Part shown: piece after piece, positions 22,385 to 34,079 of the stretch | Numbering within the stretch: the first letter of the stretch is position 1 | How the letters are laid out: each line of letters begins with the position of its first letter | DNA from: Cryptomeria japonica | Taxonomy: Eukaryota; Streptophyta; Pinopsida; Cupressales; Cupressaceae | Direction: 5' to 3' | NCBI RefSeq assembly: GCF_030272615.1 | Contig: NC_081409.1 | Coordinates: forward strand, 648,742,468 to 648,806,467 | DNA: 64,000 nucleotides | Notes under the pieces: model-generated | Seen by the model: the letters and a program-made list of their open reading frames with translations, nothing else | What the model was told of the DNA's origin: nothing | Database searches by the model: none | Made by a program: the position numbers and the translations under genes

Positions 22385-25300
22385 CTCCTCCCTTGTATAG
22401 GGTTTAGCTAATAGGGTGTAGGATATAGTATCTAGGTTTTATTGTATAGGGTTAAGGGTATAGAGTTTAGGATACAAGATTTATGTTACAAGTTTTAGGG
22501 TACATATAATTAAGGGTATTTTTTGTATTGATACTTCCCTCCCCCCTCTCTCTCTCCCCTATCTAGGTATATCCCTCCCTTTATTCCTCTCTCTTTATAT
22601 CACCCTCCTTGCTTACCTTGATAGCTATCTCTCTCCCCCACTCTCTTATTCTCTCTCCCTCTCATATTCTATCTTTGCATTGTCTAGGTTGTCACCTATC
22701 CCTCCCATGCTCTCTCTCTTCCCGCTAGGTTTTTTCTCCATCCCTCTCTACCTCTCAACCTCACCATCTATGCATCATTACCCACCTCTTTATCCCCCTC
22801 TACCAATCTCACCCTTCTCTCTAGTCATCTAGGTCTCTCACCTCTTGTAGAGATTTCAAATTCCACTTGTGATTTTGTGCCAACCTAATGGATTTTCACA
22901 ACTCAAGGATTACTTATCCAAATATGAGCAACTATTTAGGGACTACAAGGTACATTTAACTTGTTAATTGTAGGGGTCATAAAACCTGAAATATAATTTC
23001 ACTCTATGTGTATTATGATTTTACCTAGATTATTATCCCATGTTAAAAGAAACAATTGTAGTAAAGTTAAATGTAGGAAAGTAACCATTGAGGATTACTA
23101 TGGATGATAATGAAATATTCCATAATGAACAAGTAGAATAAAAACAAAAACATGTGAAGGAAAAAGTAATTATAACAAGAGCATCTATAACTAACACTTA
23201 TGTTATCCTAATGAAAGGAACAATAGTGCTACATGATAATAGTTATAAACAAATTACTAGTCTCATAGCTACATGAAATCTAACAATGAATTAAATATAA
23301 CTAACTAAAATGCATAAAAAAAATATTATATTTGCATTATGTTGATTGGAAAACGGGATTCAAACACTAGTTTGAAGATATAAAGACCCAGTGATAGGAT
23401 TATAGAAAGTATGGTTTAGCAAATAAATAGACTTTAGGGATACTATCTAAGGGTTATATCCCTATCCATATATAAGTATAGATAAGAGATCTATTCGCCA
23501 AGATAGAAGAGAAATAGAGAAGAATTAGAAACTATAATAGATAACATACAAGATAAAAGGAGACATAAGGAATGTATTGAATATGTTGATATATGAATAT
23601 AAGTACATCTAATTGTTGGGACCAATACATGTGTGTAATATTTCTTGCTGTTTAAGAACTTATAATAGATCTGGAATAACTCTTCTTGCCACTTCAATGG
23701 GATTGAGTTTGGGGTAACTAGAATACAACTATAGAAATCTTTTGGGAACAAAACTTTGATTTGTCTCCTTTATATTTCTTACTAACATTAGTTTCATTGT
23801 GGGGACCCTAGTTAGGTTTTTTTGGGGTTACTAAAGGGAAAAAAATTCAAAATCTTAATTTATTATTAGATTGAATAGAAAGTAAGAAATAAAATGACTC
23901 ACAAAATATCTATCTTCTTGATGTGTGCCCTGTGAAAAGGGCTCAAGTGCTAAGGGGATGAGAAATGGAAAGGGGGAAAAGGTTTGGAGATATATGAAAA
24001 TATGTGGTTGTTGAAGAAACTAAATGAATAGCCACCATGGGATGCAGTATGGGAGTAATGCAACACCAAATCCTAAACACCCATGGCTAAAGGTGATAAC
24101 AAGAATTTGAGAGAGATCAAGGAGAAAAACAAAACAAGGATAGTAGACATAATGGCCAACCCTAATGGAAAAAATGAGAGACTAAAAAAAGAAATAGAAA
24201 GAGAAGAAAGACACCAAAGAAGAATGTAAACAAAAATAAAGGCAAGGTTTTGGCAATAATAGTTATAGTTTTTAGTGGGAGTTTTTGATAGTGATGGTTT
24301 TTCTTCTTGGCTTGGATATCTTGGTCTCACTTTAGTGTTATTAGTATTTCAGTTGTAAGTGTGTAGACCTAGATGATTTTTAGATTAGGAGGGGGTTTTA
24401 TCAAATGCTTAGAGAGCTCAGTATCACAATTTAGTGGGAGCTTTGGAAATTATTTTGAATGCATCAATTGGTGATGCATGATCTTCTTTAGTGTTGCAAA
24501 TGCTTTGGAGGGGCTCTTAGAACCTATTGTTGCAAAAAGGTTCTTTCACATTTGCATACTCACTATTTGGAGATGGTTACCTTCATGTGATCAGAGATGT
24601 TGTTACTTAGTTTAAAGTATGTCTAGTATTGTGTCATGGAACAGATGATTTTAATTTGAGTTTTGACATGAAACATGTTTTCTTGTGACCAAGATGTTTG
24701 CATTATTGCATGTGATCTCCTAGGAGGAGATATTTACATCATGATTTTGAATGGTTATGTTCTCATTTTTATTTTGCAAATGTGTAGTTGGAACAATGAT
24801 AATTGATCTTTTTTGGATCTCTTGGTATTGTGTACATGATCATTTTCTTTTAATTACTTTATTATAATGATGACACATTGGATTTTGGAGTTTGGTATGG
24901 ATGAATTATTTTTTTTATCTTTCATAGACATGTATCTTGAGATATAGATAGATGGTTCCAAAGGATTTTTTTTGAGGGATGGATAGCATGGTTATCTCCT
25001 TATGCATTTTGGTTCATTTCTGATGGCATTCATTTCTTATGAGGATCATAGGAGATGGTGTATTCGGATTAATTCTCGACATGAGAATGGTTAATATGAG
25101 TTTGATCTTCTTGCTTTGAGAGGATTTCATCCATATGGATTACATGATACATATGTTATGTTTGATATTGATGATTGAAAATATTAAATTTTGCTACAGA
25201 TTTTTCTTTTAGGGAGTTATGAAGAAGATCATGCTTGAAATAGTTTGCATTTAATGGTGTATGTAGAATGGCATTCTACAAGTGTTGATTTGCAGTGTTT

Positions 25301-26040
25301 CTTTCTTTGGTCTTGGTTATCATCCTGGATGTTTGGATTCACAAGATATTAGTTTTTAGGTTTCATTGGAGCTCTGGCGATAACTAGTTTTTGTTACGTG
25401 TTGTCACTTGTCCTTTTGGTATTTACATGGAGGTTATTACTATATCTTTCTAATATTGGGTGTGAAGAACTTGGGAGAGCTTTGGAGATTTCTAAGAGAT
25501 ATATTTTGCAACAGTTTTTCTTGGAGAATTTGCATATCATTGTGGATGTTCTTGGGTAATACATGATATTGGTTAACACCTATGTGATGCTATGTGTAGA
25601 CTTGATATGACTTGGTTATTTTCAGATTTGCATTACTAATGCAGTGGTAGTTCCTTGATATGTATGTTCTTTATTGACAAATTTGCACCTAGAGCTTGAT
25701 TGTGGTTTATGGGCCGAATTATTTTTTATTTGTATGAGTTTACTAATGTTGTTAATACCTTACAATTACAAATGATTGGATGGTTTATTATTTTTTGTGG
25801 TTTCTTTTTTAAGTCAAATGGGTTCTTATTGGAGTTGAATGTGAGCAATCAATTATGGTTTTTGTTCTAACAAGTTTTTTGAATATTTCTATTTAGCCTT
25901 GTTCTTGGAAAAGTTTTAGACCTGAAGGTTGTATTCTAGTAATAAGATTAACCTTATTGATTCTTCTATAAATATCTTGAGTGCAGTGGAGTTGTGGTGG
26001 TATTTTGTGTTTTGCATTAGACTCTTGACATGTCTTTGAT
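22382..26040. other. AT-rich region without recognisable genes
   Basis: No frame longer than about 90 codons and no domain motif was found on either strand. 22382-22520 has drifting TAGGGTTTAG-like words resembling decayed telomere-type repeats, and 22540-22850 is CT-rich. The last 1.7 kb ends in a polypurine tract and probable LTR, so it is probably the eroded internal part of a copia-like element on the plus strand. Confidence 0.45.
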
Positions 26041-26900
26041 AAGAGGGAGAATGTTGGGATTAAGTTGTCTCAAACTTTGAGTCCAAACATTATTAATTAA
26101 TTTAATTAATTATTTGGGTGTATATTTATTTATCATAATTTGATTGTTTCCTATGTTTTCATTCACTTTTTAGGTCACCTTCGAGAAGTGACATCCTACA
26201 TGGCAAGTGAATTCAATGGCATGTTTTCTATTATGTAGGAAATAAGATACATTGTGATCCCTACCTTTTAGGAAATGGATGCCCACTTTGGAGGTCCTAT
26301 GGTTTAGTAAAAAAATGTCACATTGAAGAAAAAAAATGAATTTGGCAATCTCCTATGTTTAGAAGAGAGACTTGTTGTGTAGTTTTTAATCTTGAATAGG
26401 AAAAGAAAATAAATAATTTTTTTGCTTTTATCTTTTCTTGGAGGCTAAGTTAAGCATTGAAATGATTTCCTTGAATTTTTATGTCTAAGGAAGATGATAG
26501 CTTTTTTTGGATATATAGGATGAATTTAGATCCATTAATGATGTGCTTTATTTAGTTGTTTGTTTTTTTGAAAGATGAATTTATTTTATTTGACACAACT
26601 TATGTATTATTGAATATTTGTTGTATTATTCATTGCAGAGAGAAAGGCAGGGTGATTATTACAAAGCTATTGTTATGTTGTCAAATTTTCTCTAAACAAG
26701 TGAAAGATGTAGTTTCTATGTTAAGGCTATGATCTTGCAAGCATATTGTAACTTATTTGCTATAGATTAATATATTGGTTGCATGCTTTAGAGTGTGGGA
26801 TTTTTAACCTAAAGAGGTTTTCCCATGTATATTGGTGTTTCTTCTCTTTTGTCTTATTCTTCTTTCTTTCATGTTTTAAAGCATTAATTTACATGTTGTT
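26041..26900 (+). mobile_element. Probable copia 3' LTR with polypurine tract
   Basis: AAGAGGGAGAA (26041-26051) is directly followed by TGTTGGGATTAAG, the usual layout of a copia polypurine tract and LTR start. Near the far end, GTGGGATTTTTAACCTAAAG then AGGTTTTCCCATGT resembles the terminal part of copia LTRs. The right border is approximate because no second copy is present. No reverse transcriptase or RNase H could be read upstream. Confidence 0.45.
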
Positions 26901-27501
26901 ATGTTGTTGAAATTTACATAGATTTGTGACTTGAATTATCTTCCCTCAAAGGATTAATGCAATGAAAATTTAGGTATTTATCTTTTTGCTTTAAAGGCAT
27001 ATTACCTAGTATGTTCTTGTATAAGGACATTAACTATTTAATTAAAAGGAAATATTGAAGGATACTAAAGAATTATACTAATTCTTAGAGGTCTTTCTAT
27101 GATTTTCTTTTGCTTTCAAATATTACTTGAACATCTACAATTTAAATCTTGTTAAATGAATGATGGATATGTATATATAATATTAATAAAAAAAATTTAG
27201 AAAGAAAATTTGAAACAAAGTATTAAAAAAAATGAGAGAAAATTTATGACAACTTTTTTTACAGTTACATTATTTCAACTTAACTTTTATCAGCTTATTG
27301 TTAAATTGTAAAAGCTCCACTATTTAAAAATAAATAAAAATTTATCCATCATATCTAATTCAAAATAGGCACGTAATAGAAAAAAAACCTATAAAATTAG
27401 AATCACATTACATTTTAAGTGCAGAGAAGAATATGCCATTGTCTCCTATGGTTGGCCACTGATATAAGAGTCCTAATAATTAAACATAGCTACTTTATAG
27501 T
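26901..27501. other. AT-rich spacer before element G
   Basis: Nothing recognisable on either strand. The last five bases, ATAGT (27497-27501), are the left copy of the probable target-site duplication of element G. Confidence 0.5.
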
Positions 27502-28690
27502 TGTAAAGCGGAAAAATCGAACCCTAGGTGTTCCCCCCCACTCCAAGGAGAAAGGAGGTCACTAGGATTGACGGTTTTCACTTAGGAGAGACTTTACATT
27601 CAAAAGAGGGGTTGAAACCCACAAGATCCAATCCCACACAATGCAAGATCAGATTCTAAATGAGTTTCAAGGGTTAAGACAGCAAGGCTACCCTCTTTTG
27701 TAAAGAATGTAGATAGAAGGATTGAACTAGGAGTGCATGTAAAGTAAGAAAGATTCACTTATAAATAGAGATAGGAATACAGGATGAAGCTGCGGACCTG
27801 GAATTAGTAGTAAAATGTCGAGATGATGTTGTTTTGCAAATTCAAGTGAAAGTTGACGAGAAGATGGTGCCCGGAGTGCACACGGTCCTCCGAAAAATTT
27901 GCGAAACGAAGGGGGATCTGTTCGTCTCTGCACAAGGATTCCAGATCTTCAATTACAGCCGCGTACCTGCAACCTACACACAGAAAAGAGAGGATGATTG
28001 GGGGGTTAGGGATTAGGGGTTTGCCTTTAGGTCAAACCCCAGTTTTGGAATTAACCAAGAAATGAGAATGCTGTAAATGTAAATGTTTGTAATGTAAACA
28101 AGTACTCATACCTTGTCATAAGAATGTTTGTATTCTTACATGCGAAGGTGTAATGAATGTTGTATTTTGTATGTTGTAAGTGATCTCCTCTTCAATGGTT
28201 GAATCCTTGTCTTGAATGCAACACTTAGCCTTGAATGGAGACTTAGAATGCTCAATTGCTTGAAGGAATGCTTGAATGCTTGAATGTTTGAATGTTTGAA
28301 TATCGCTTCCGCCTCTTGCCTTTTCTTCTTTCCTTCCTCCCTTTCTAGGAGAGGAAAAGTAGTTTATATACTTGTCAATTAGGGTTGATAGATTGATTTT
28401 TTCGACCTTAGGCCGACTTAGAAGCATTATTTTCCAATTTGCAAACTTAAAGACCCGATGCCCAAAAGAGACCGGGCCCAAAATAGGGCCAGGGACCAGG
28501 GCACTGGGTGCCATGGTCCCACCTCCCGAGACAGCAGGGTGCAAGGAAGGATCAGGCCAAGGTGCAGAAAGATGCAGTTTTGATGTCATAAACAGATTTC
28601 GGGGTCTCCATTCAGGTTCAGTGTTGCGTCACCATCGTGAAGACCCAAATGCAGTCGAAATTGCAAGTGTCACAATTTTAGGACGCTACA
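27502..28690 (-). mobile_element. Element G: left LTR (3' LTR)
   Basis: 1,189 bp, TGTAAAGCGG to GACGCTACA, near-identical to the right LTR apart from scattered substitutions and a 32-bp length difference. A minus-strand TATA box (TATATAAAC) lies at 28362-28370. It includes short TTGAATG repeats (28255-28305) and the GC-rich block GGGACCAGGGCACTGGGTG. Confidence 0.93.
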
Positions 28691-28706
28691 TTTAGCCCCC
28701 ACTTTA
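28691..28706 (-). other. Element G: polypurine tract
   Basis: On the minus strand AAAGTGGGGGCTAAA directly precedes the 3' LTR start TGTAGC. It is the expected plus-strand priming site of reverse transcription. Confidence 0.75.
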
Positions 28707-29908
28707 GCGGGAGTATAAGCGTACGCCCATACTTCCGGTAAAGTACAAGGAAACAACATTGAAAGACTTTCACCACGTCAAGGAGGCAAGATACACCAAG
28801 CCCCCAGTGGACTAAGGATCTTACGACTTTGATTGACAAAGTAAAAGGGAAGATCACGAGGGAGAACCACGACTGTTTGTAGTAAGGTTCCCTCACTATG
28901 AGTCATGCAAGAAAAATATCAAAAATTTTCAAGGCAAAGCTAAATTTGTCAAGAAATTTTCAAGTATCTTGAAGAGATATGAACGGGGTGTATGCCCCCC
29001 TACATTAAAGCGGTCGCACACGCCTCATCGGGGGTGATTGCTTTAAGGTAGTGATACATATAGGGAATGAGGAGGAAAGGAGCACGTTATCACAAGGATT
29101 TAGCCCCCAAGTGTGAGATAAGCCCAAGGATAATAGACACAAAACACAAACCACAAGGTGACTTCGCTCTCCTTGGGGTCAGTATGATGTATGATAATTC
29201 ATGTATATCATATGTATGTATGCATAATTGTTCTTCATTCCCCTATCAAGGAAGGTCACCTAAAAGAAGGGAACACATGTGTCTTTTGAGTCAACATGAC
29301 AGAGACCAAAAGAGATCTCAATGCTTTGCATCGTCCTCAAGTAGACAACACTAAGGATGACAAATAGAAGAATGAGAATAACACATAGAAGAAGTAACAA
29401 AAGAGATCAAGAGAGGAGGAGAGAGTCTGCTATGCTAATGAAACTAGTCTAGCACATCATCTACCCCCCGATCTTGCTGATCAATATTTTGGGAAGGTAG
29501 GGAACACGCTAGAGGAGGAACATCCAACATAGCAGATGGAGCTATCACCAGATCCAAACAAGGGCTATGTTCATGTTCCAAGCCACGTTTTTCTTGTCTA
29601 GGAGCTAGGATAAGTGCTTTAGAAAATTCGTTAGATAAATGGTTATCAATATCAACATATTCACATTCACTATCAGAATGAAGAGAAGTAACATTTTCAT
29701 CATGAATAACATTTTCATCTATATCATCATCAAGATTTATAAAAATAGGATCTTTAACTCACACAGGATCAAGACCATCATGCATCTTATGTTTAGGAGA
29801 TTTTGGCTCAATTTCCGGCTGAGGAGAAAATGGAATAATGCTAGCTGAAGGTGTTTTTGGGGATTGCAAAGTTTGAGATGTAGCTGCCTAAGCTCTAAGA
29901 TGACGCTT
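28707..29908 (-). pseudogene. Element G: tail of the gag-pro frame and 3' untranslated region
   Basis: The gag-pro frame continues past a TGA (29909-29911) to TAG at 29444-29446, with further TAG (29888-29890) and TGA (29759-29761) codons. The translation is Pro/Ser-rich, then acidic (INLDDDIDENVIHDENV), with no reverse transcriptase motif. 28707-29443 shows no coding signal. In a complete gypsy element this is where reverse transcriptase would start. Confidence 0.55.
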
Positions 29909-30880
29909 TCATCGGCGTTCACGTGTAGAATGATTTCGTCTAGTCTTAGTAGGAAGTTGAGAAGATTGAGGAGGAGGAATGTTCTCATCCTTATCACTTG
30001 GGTGTTTAGGTTGTGGTCTCTTAGGTTGGATAATAGGAGAAGAGGAAGGTCTCTTCTCTTTATAATAGGAAGGAGGAGGAACTGCTCCATATAAAGGAAG
30101 AATATTTGGTTTAGGAAGGAGACCAAGTCCATCATGACGAGGAGGTATAGGTCTACCTTTAGAAAGTTTATTAGACATAGACATAGTCACATCCATAGGA
30201 ATGGGTTGGGAATCTTCTTGAGGAAAGACATTAGTTTTATCTTTCAAAGGAAGAACTTCCTTCTCAAGAACAATAGGAATATCAAGTTTGGGTGTTCTAG
30301 GTTCACTTAGAGATAGGATCATATCTTTTTTCCACTTTTGATAAGATTTGAAAAGATGATCACTTCGCGATGGAGGAGATTGGAATTGTTTAGGCCAAAA
30401 ATAATCAATAGGAACACTAGAAGTTCTTTCAGCTAGTTTAAAGAGACTATGATTGACAATAACAACTTCACCATTATGGGGAAATTTCAAACACTTGTGA
30501 ATAGAAGAAGCAATAGCTTTCAGGGAAGATAGCCAAGGATAGCCTAGCTTCACACGAAATTGTTCAAATGATGGAATAATAGCAAAGCTCACATCAAGGG
30601 ATTTGTTATGAACTTCAATAGGTAATGTAATAGAACCAATTGCAGGAGAAGAAAATGCATCAAATAATTTCACCACCACATTTGTTTCGTCATAGATCAC
30701 TTGATTCAATTGCAAAGTAAAAAGAAATTCTTCAGTAATGATATTAACCATGCAAGAAGGATCAATAAGCACTCCATGGCAAGGTGTATTCTTGACTTTT
30801 GCAACTATATATAAAGGACCATCAGGTGCCCTGATAGTTTCACTGGAATCAAATGTGATGGAAGGTTCTTTAGGGATTTT
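29909..30880 (-). pseudogene. Element G: degenerate retropepsin-like protease with Pro-rich tail
   Basis: It continues the gag frame after a single TAG (30881-30883). The first 35 residues (EPSITFDSSETIRAPDGPLY) resemble the usual gypsy gag-pro linker. The protease active site reads VLIDPSCMVNII; gypsy proteases have Asp-Ser/Gly-Gly here, so the Asp remains but the conserved Gly is lost, and cleavage is unlikely. The C-terminal signature VKLGYPWLSSLKA with CLKFPHNG is retained. The rest is a basic, Pro-rich linker (PIPPRHDGLGLLPKP). It ends at TGA. Either the protease decayed after the family came to depend on a helper, or the domain now has a structural role. Confidence 0.8.
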
Positions 30881-32893
30881 CTACTGCTCCACAAAGTTAA
30901 TCACAATTGGAGTCATAGACACAAGATCATCAGGTGAGACAGAGGAATCATTAGTATCAATCGCATTAGAGGTATGAGAAGGTAATGGATCAGTAAAAAT
31001 CTTAAGATTCTGGTTAGGAGGAGCTACAGATGTGTTGCCTTTATCATACACACCAGAAATAGAGATAGTATTATTATCAATCAAATCTTGAATTTTACCC
31101 TTTAAAGAAAAACATTTTTCAGTATCATGCCCAGGTTGACGATGAAATTGACAAAAAGATTTATTATCAAAATAGGGTGAATTAATCTTTGCAGGATCGA
31201 TTTTCTTTATAGGAGGGAGAGTAAGCACATTTTGTTCCAATAACTTATTCATAATATTATGCAATGATTCATTCAAAGGAGTAAACTTTCTTTCTTTCTT
31301 GAAAAACTTAGAAATAGGAGGCACACCTGATGCTACATTCACATTGTTGTTGATGATGTTTTCATTGAATTTAATGGACTCTCTATTTGGTTTAAACTTC
31401 CCAAATGGTTGTTGACTACTATCACCCTTATCACTTAGAGCCATAGCATTTGCTTGTTCCATTTGACTCACAGTCAGTTGATAATTGTGAAGAGTTGCAC
31501 ACAACTGTTGGAAAGAAGTAAACTTAGAAAACAGAAGTTTTTCTCTAATATCTTTTTGTAAATTAGAAATAAAGATTCTTTGAATATCATTGTCAGGCAC
31601 TGGAAAAGAAATTTGAGCATACAAATGCTTATATCTACCAATGAAATCAGTCACTTTTTCTTTAACACCTTGTTTACAATGCATTAAATCAATCAAAGTA
31701 ACTTTAGGACTTATATTGTTTTGAAATTGTTGAATAAAAGCATTTGCAAGTTGTTGAAAAGAAGTAATAGAATAGGAAGGCAATGAGCAATACCATTGTA
31801 GAGCCTTATCTCTTAATGTTCTAGTAAACAGTTTTGCAAGCAACCTTTGGTCATGACCAAAATCGGTACATATTGTTTGAAAGGTCTTAACATGTGTTAG
31901 AGGATCACCTTTACCATTATAAAGCTCCAACTGCGGGATTTCAACATGCTTAGGGGGGATATCTCGAACAATGTCAAGAGAAAGTGGGCTCGCAACATCA
32001 AATGTGGGCACACTAAACTTAGATTGATTCATAGAGGCAATTTGTTGCTGTAAAGAAGAGACAGTTTGTGCAAGATTGTTAATGGTCGCTTCAGTCAAAG
32101 AATTCATATTAGACGTGTTAGATTGTGATGGAGGTATTATGTTATTGAAAGAAGGTATTGATTGAGAGTAAGGTGGTGGGACACTATGATAACTAGTCAT
32201 AGGAGATGATTGGAAAGGAGGAACACTAAAAGGAGGAATAGAATGGTTAAACGAATTGCCCCCTTGTGCCAGGTTTATTTGTGGAGATGTAATAGGGACA
32301 CTCATTGAAGGAATGAATGAAGAAGTTGGATTGAATGAAGGAAGAGGGTTAATTGAAGAAGAAGGATTGCCCCCATGACTGGTGATCATAGGTGGAATGT
32401 CTAGTATTGAAGTAGTCATTATGTTTGATGTAAAAGTAGGTATACTAGCAATATAAGTTGTCAAAGGAATAGAATTATTGGCTTGAGTAGGAGGTTGTGT
32501 ATAGCCTAAAGTTTTGGCACAACTCTTCATAGGCATCACATTCGAATCCACAATGTGTGCAATACCACACAAAATATCAATTCCATTCTTATCACTTTGA
32601 ACCATACGTTTTAGACCCTCAATTAATGAAAGAGCTTGACTATCGGGATACTCTTGAGACATCCATTGCTGAAAATCATCAAATTGGTTATCCAATTTCG
32701 AAAGTTGTTCTATAGAAACCTCATGGAGAGCTTCTTTATCATTAAGAGGATTAGAGGAATTACCCATGTCCTCGTTAAAAAGGCCATTCAAATTAGGTTC
32801 CATCTCCTCGGTAATTAAACCTCGGAAAGACTTAATTCTAAGGCTTCGTCTAACGGGAATAGTGTAAGTAGGGCTTATTGTTGTGAAACTCAT
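30881..32893 (-). CDS. gag: Element G: Gag polyprotein (Ty3/gypsy, Tat-like), intact ORF
   Basis: A 670-residue uninterrupted ORF, starting at the first ATG after the leader (MSFTTISPTYTI). Gag would assemble the particle and package element RNA in the cytoplasm. Residues about 130-300 are Pro/Ser/Ile-rich linker. Residues about 325-470 match the retrotransposon Gag family (LYNGKGDPLTHVKTFQTICT, DKALQWYCSLP, NAFIQQFQNNIS, MHCKQGVKEKVTDFIGRYKH). Near residue 590 is a CQFHRQPGHDTEKC knuckle with His at the second ligand, as in Tat/Ogre gags. The stop is TAG, and the same frame continues into the protease remnant. This is the longest intact ORF in the window, much better kept than the rest of G. 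Confidence 0.92.
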   Translation of the reverse strand: MSFTTISPTYTIPVRRSLRIKSFRGLITEEMEPNLNGLFNEDMGNSSNPLNDKEALHEVSIEQLSKLDNQFDDFQQWMSQEYPDSQALSLIEGLKRMVQSDKNGIDILCGIAHIVDSNVMPMKSCAKTLGYTQPPTQANNSIPLTTYIASIPTFTSNIMTTSILDIPPMITSHGGNPSSSINPLPSFNPTSSFIPSMSVPITSPQINLAQGGNSFNHSIPPFSVPPFQSSPMTSYHSVPPPYSQSIPSFNNIIPPSQSNTSNMNSLTEATINNLAQTVSSLQQQIASMNQSKFSVPTFDVASPLSLDIVRDIPPKHVEIPQLELYNGKGDPLTHVKTFQTICTDFGHDQRLLAKLFTRTLRDKALQWYCSLPSYSITSFQQLANAFIQQFQNNISPKVTLIDLMHCKQGVKEKVTDFIGRYKHLYAQISFPVPDNDIQRIFISNLQKDIREKLLFSKFTSFQQLCATLHNYQLTVSQMEQANAMALSDKGDSSQQPFGKFKPNRESIKFNENIINNNVNVASGVPPISKFFKKERKFTPLNESLHNIMNKLLEQNVLTLPPIKKIDPAKINSPYFDNKSFCQFHRQPGHDTEKCFSLKGKIQDLIDNNTISISGVYDKGNTSVAPPNQNLKIFTDPLPSHTSNAIDTNDSSVSPDDLVSMTPIVINFVEQ

Positions 32894-34057
32894 GCACTAG
32901 AGAGAGAGAGAGAAGATTTTGAATTTAGAGGTAGAAAATTTCAATAAAATCAGCCAATCTCCTAGATTTAAGCTGTTAAATGCAATCAGAACAATCTCTC
33001 GAAATTTCAGAAAAAATGTCAGGGACTGTGGCGAATGGAGTGCACATGGTCCTGGCAACTTTTTTCAAAATTTTCAGGGATGAAAGTTATGATGATTTTA
33101 AAGCTAATCTAAAAAAATTGAGTGATAATACGATCTGTAGATAGGCCAAATTAAAGTTGCAATCTCAAAATTGAACCCTACCAAGATTGTTGAAAAATGC
33201 AAAATTTGAATTTTGAAAAAGAGAGGGAAACTGAAATTTTGAACTTTATGATTTTAGAGGGAATACCAAAAGCAATGTAGGTTTTGAAATTTAAAAGTTG
33301 ACTCAATTTCATGCAAAATTCAATTTTGAAAGTGGAAATCAAGGTTGTTGCAATTAAACTTTTAATTTCAAAAGTCACAAACTACAAAAATTTGAATAAA
33401 GCACGGAAACTTCGAATGAATGTCAACACACTTTTCAGATTTAGGATAGTAGGAAACACAATTTTGACACAAAATTTCAATTTCCACAATTTTTGAATGA
33501 TTAGAAGCCTTAATCCAAGCAATCACTAGACCAACTTTGACTTTAATTTTGAAAGTGTTAGAATTGATGAAATCAGCCAAAATTCTGGATTTTAGCAGAA
33601 AAATACAGTAAGATCTAGCGCCCGAAATTTCAAAAAAAATGTCGGGGACAATGGCGCTCGGGGTGCACACGGTCCTCGCAACTTTTTTCCAAATTTTCAA
33701 GGATGAAAGATATTATGATTTTGTTGCGGAATCCAAAGTTACAGCCGATTTGGAGGTGTTTTGATCAGTGAAATCATCAGTCAAAGGCTGAATCAAGAGG
33801 GTTTTAAAAATTAGGGTTTTGACACTTAACCACTTAATTTTCAAAATTATAGCACAGATATGATTTGACAATTTGCAATAGGAGGGTAGATCTGAAACAA
33901 GCATTAACAATTAAACATTTCACAAGCTCAATTACTAAAAAGAAAATTTTAGGGTTTTTATGCAATTCACCTCTAAAATTTACAAAAGATCAAACATGGA
34001 AATGTAATTAAGGAAGAAATTTTTTTAGATCTAACCATGAATAATTAGAATTAGGAT
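32894..34057 (-). other. Element G: leader with internal 623-bp duplication
   Basis: Non-coding leader between primer site and gag. A block containing AAATCAGCC, then GAAATTTCA(G/A)AAAAAATGTC, then TGCACA(T/C)GGTCCT and GCAACTTTTTTC occurs at about 32947-33085 and again at 33570-33710, offset 623 bp. The GTGCACACGGTCCT core is also in both LTRs (27877 and 34455). Confidence 0.75.
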
Positions 34058-34076
34058 GTTCACGTCGGGTTCACCA
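34058..34076 (-). other. Element G: putative primer-binding site
   Basis: Minus-strand TGGTGAACCCGACGTGAAC begins 3 nt after the LTR end (spacer TTT). It starts TGG, as a site pairing with a tRNA CCA end does. The tRNA was not identified. It differs from the initiator-Met site of the copia elements. Confidence 0.7.
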
Positions 34077-34079
34077 AAA

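Noticed and set aside
22382-22520. Interstitial telomere array
   Set aside because: TAGGGTTTAG-like words are scattered and irregular; no run of perfect TTTAGGG units exists.
24340-26040. Search for a copia reverse transcriptase upstream of the LTR at 26052
   Set aside because: No RT or RNase H block could be read in any plus-strand frame, so no coding feature is claimed.
28116-28589. Open frames of 100-200 codons inside the LTRs of G (also 34610-35221)
   Set aside because: Present only because LTR sequence is open by chance; no homology motif, and the frames start or end in element borders.
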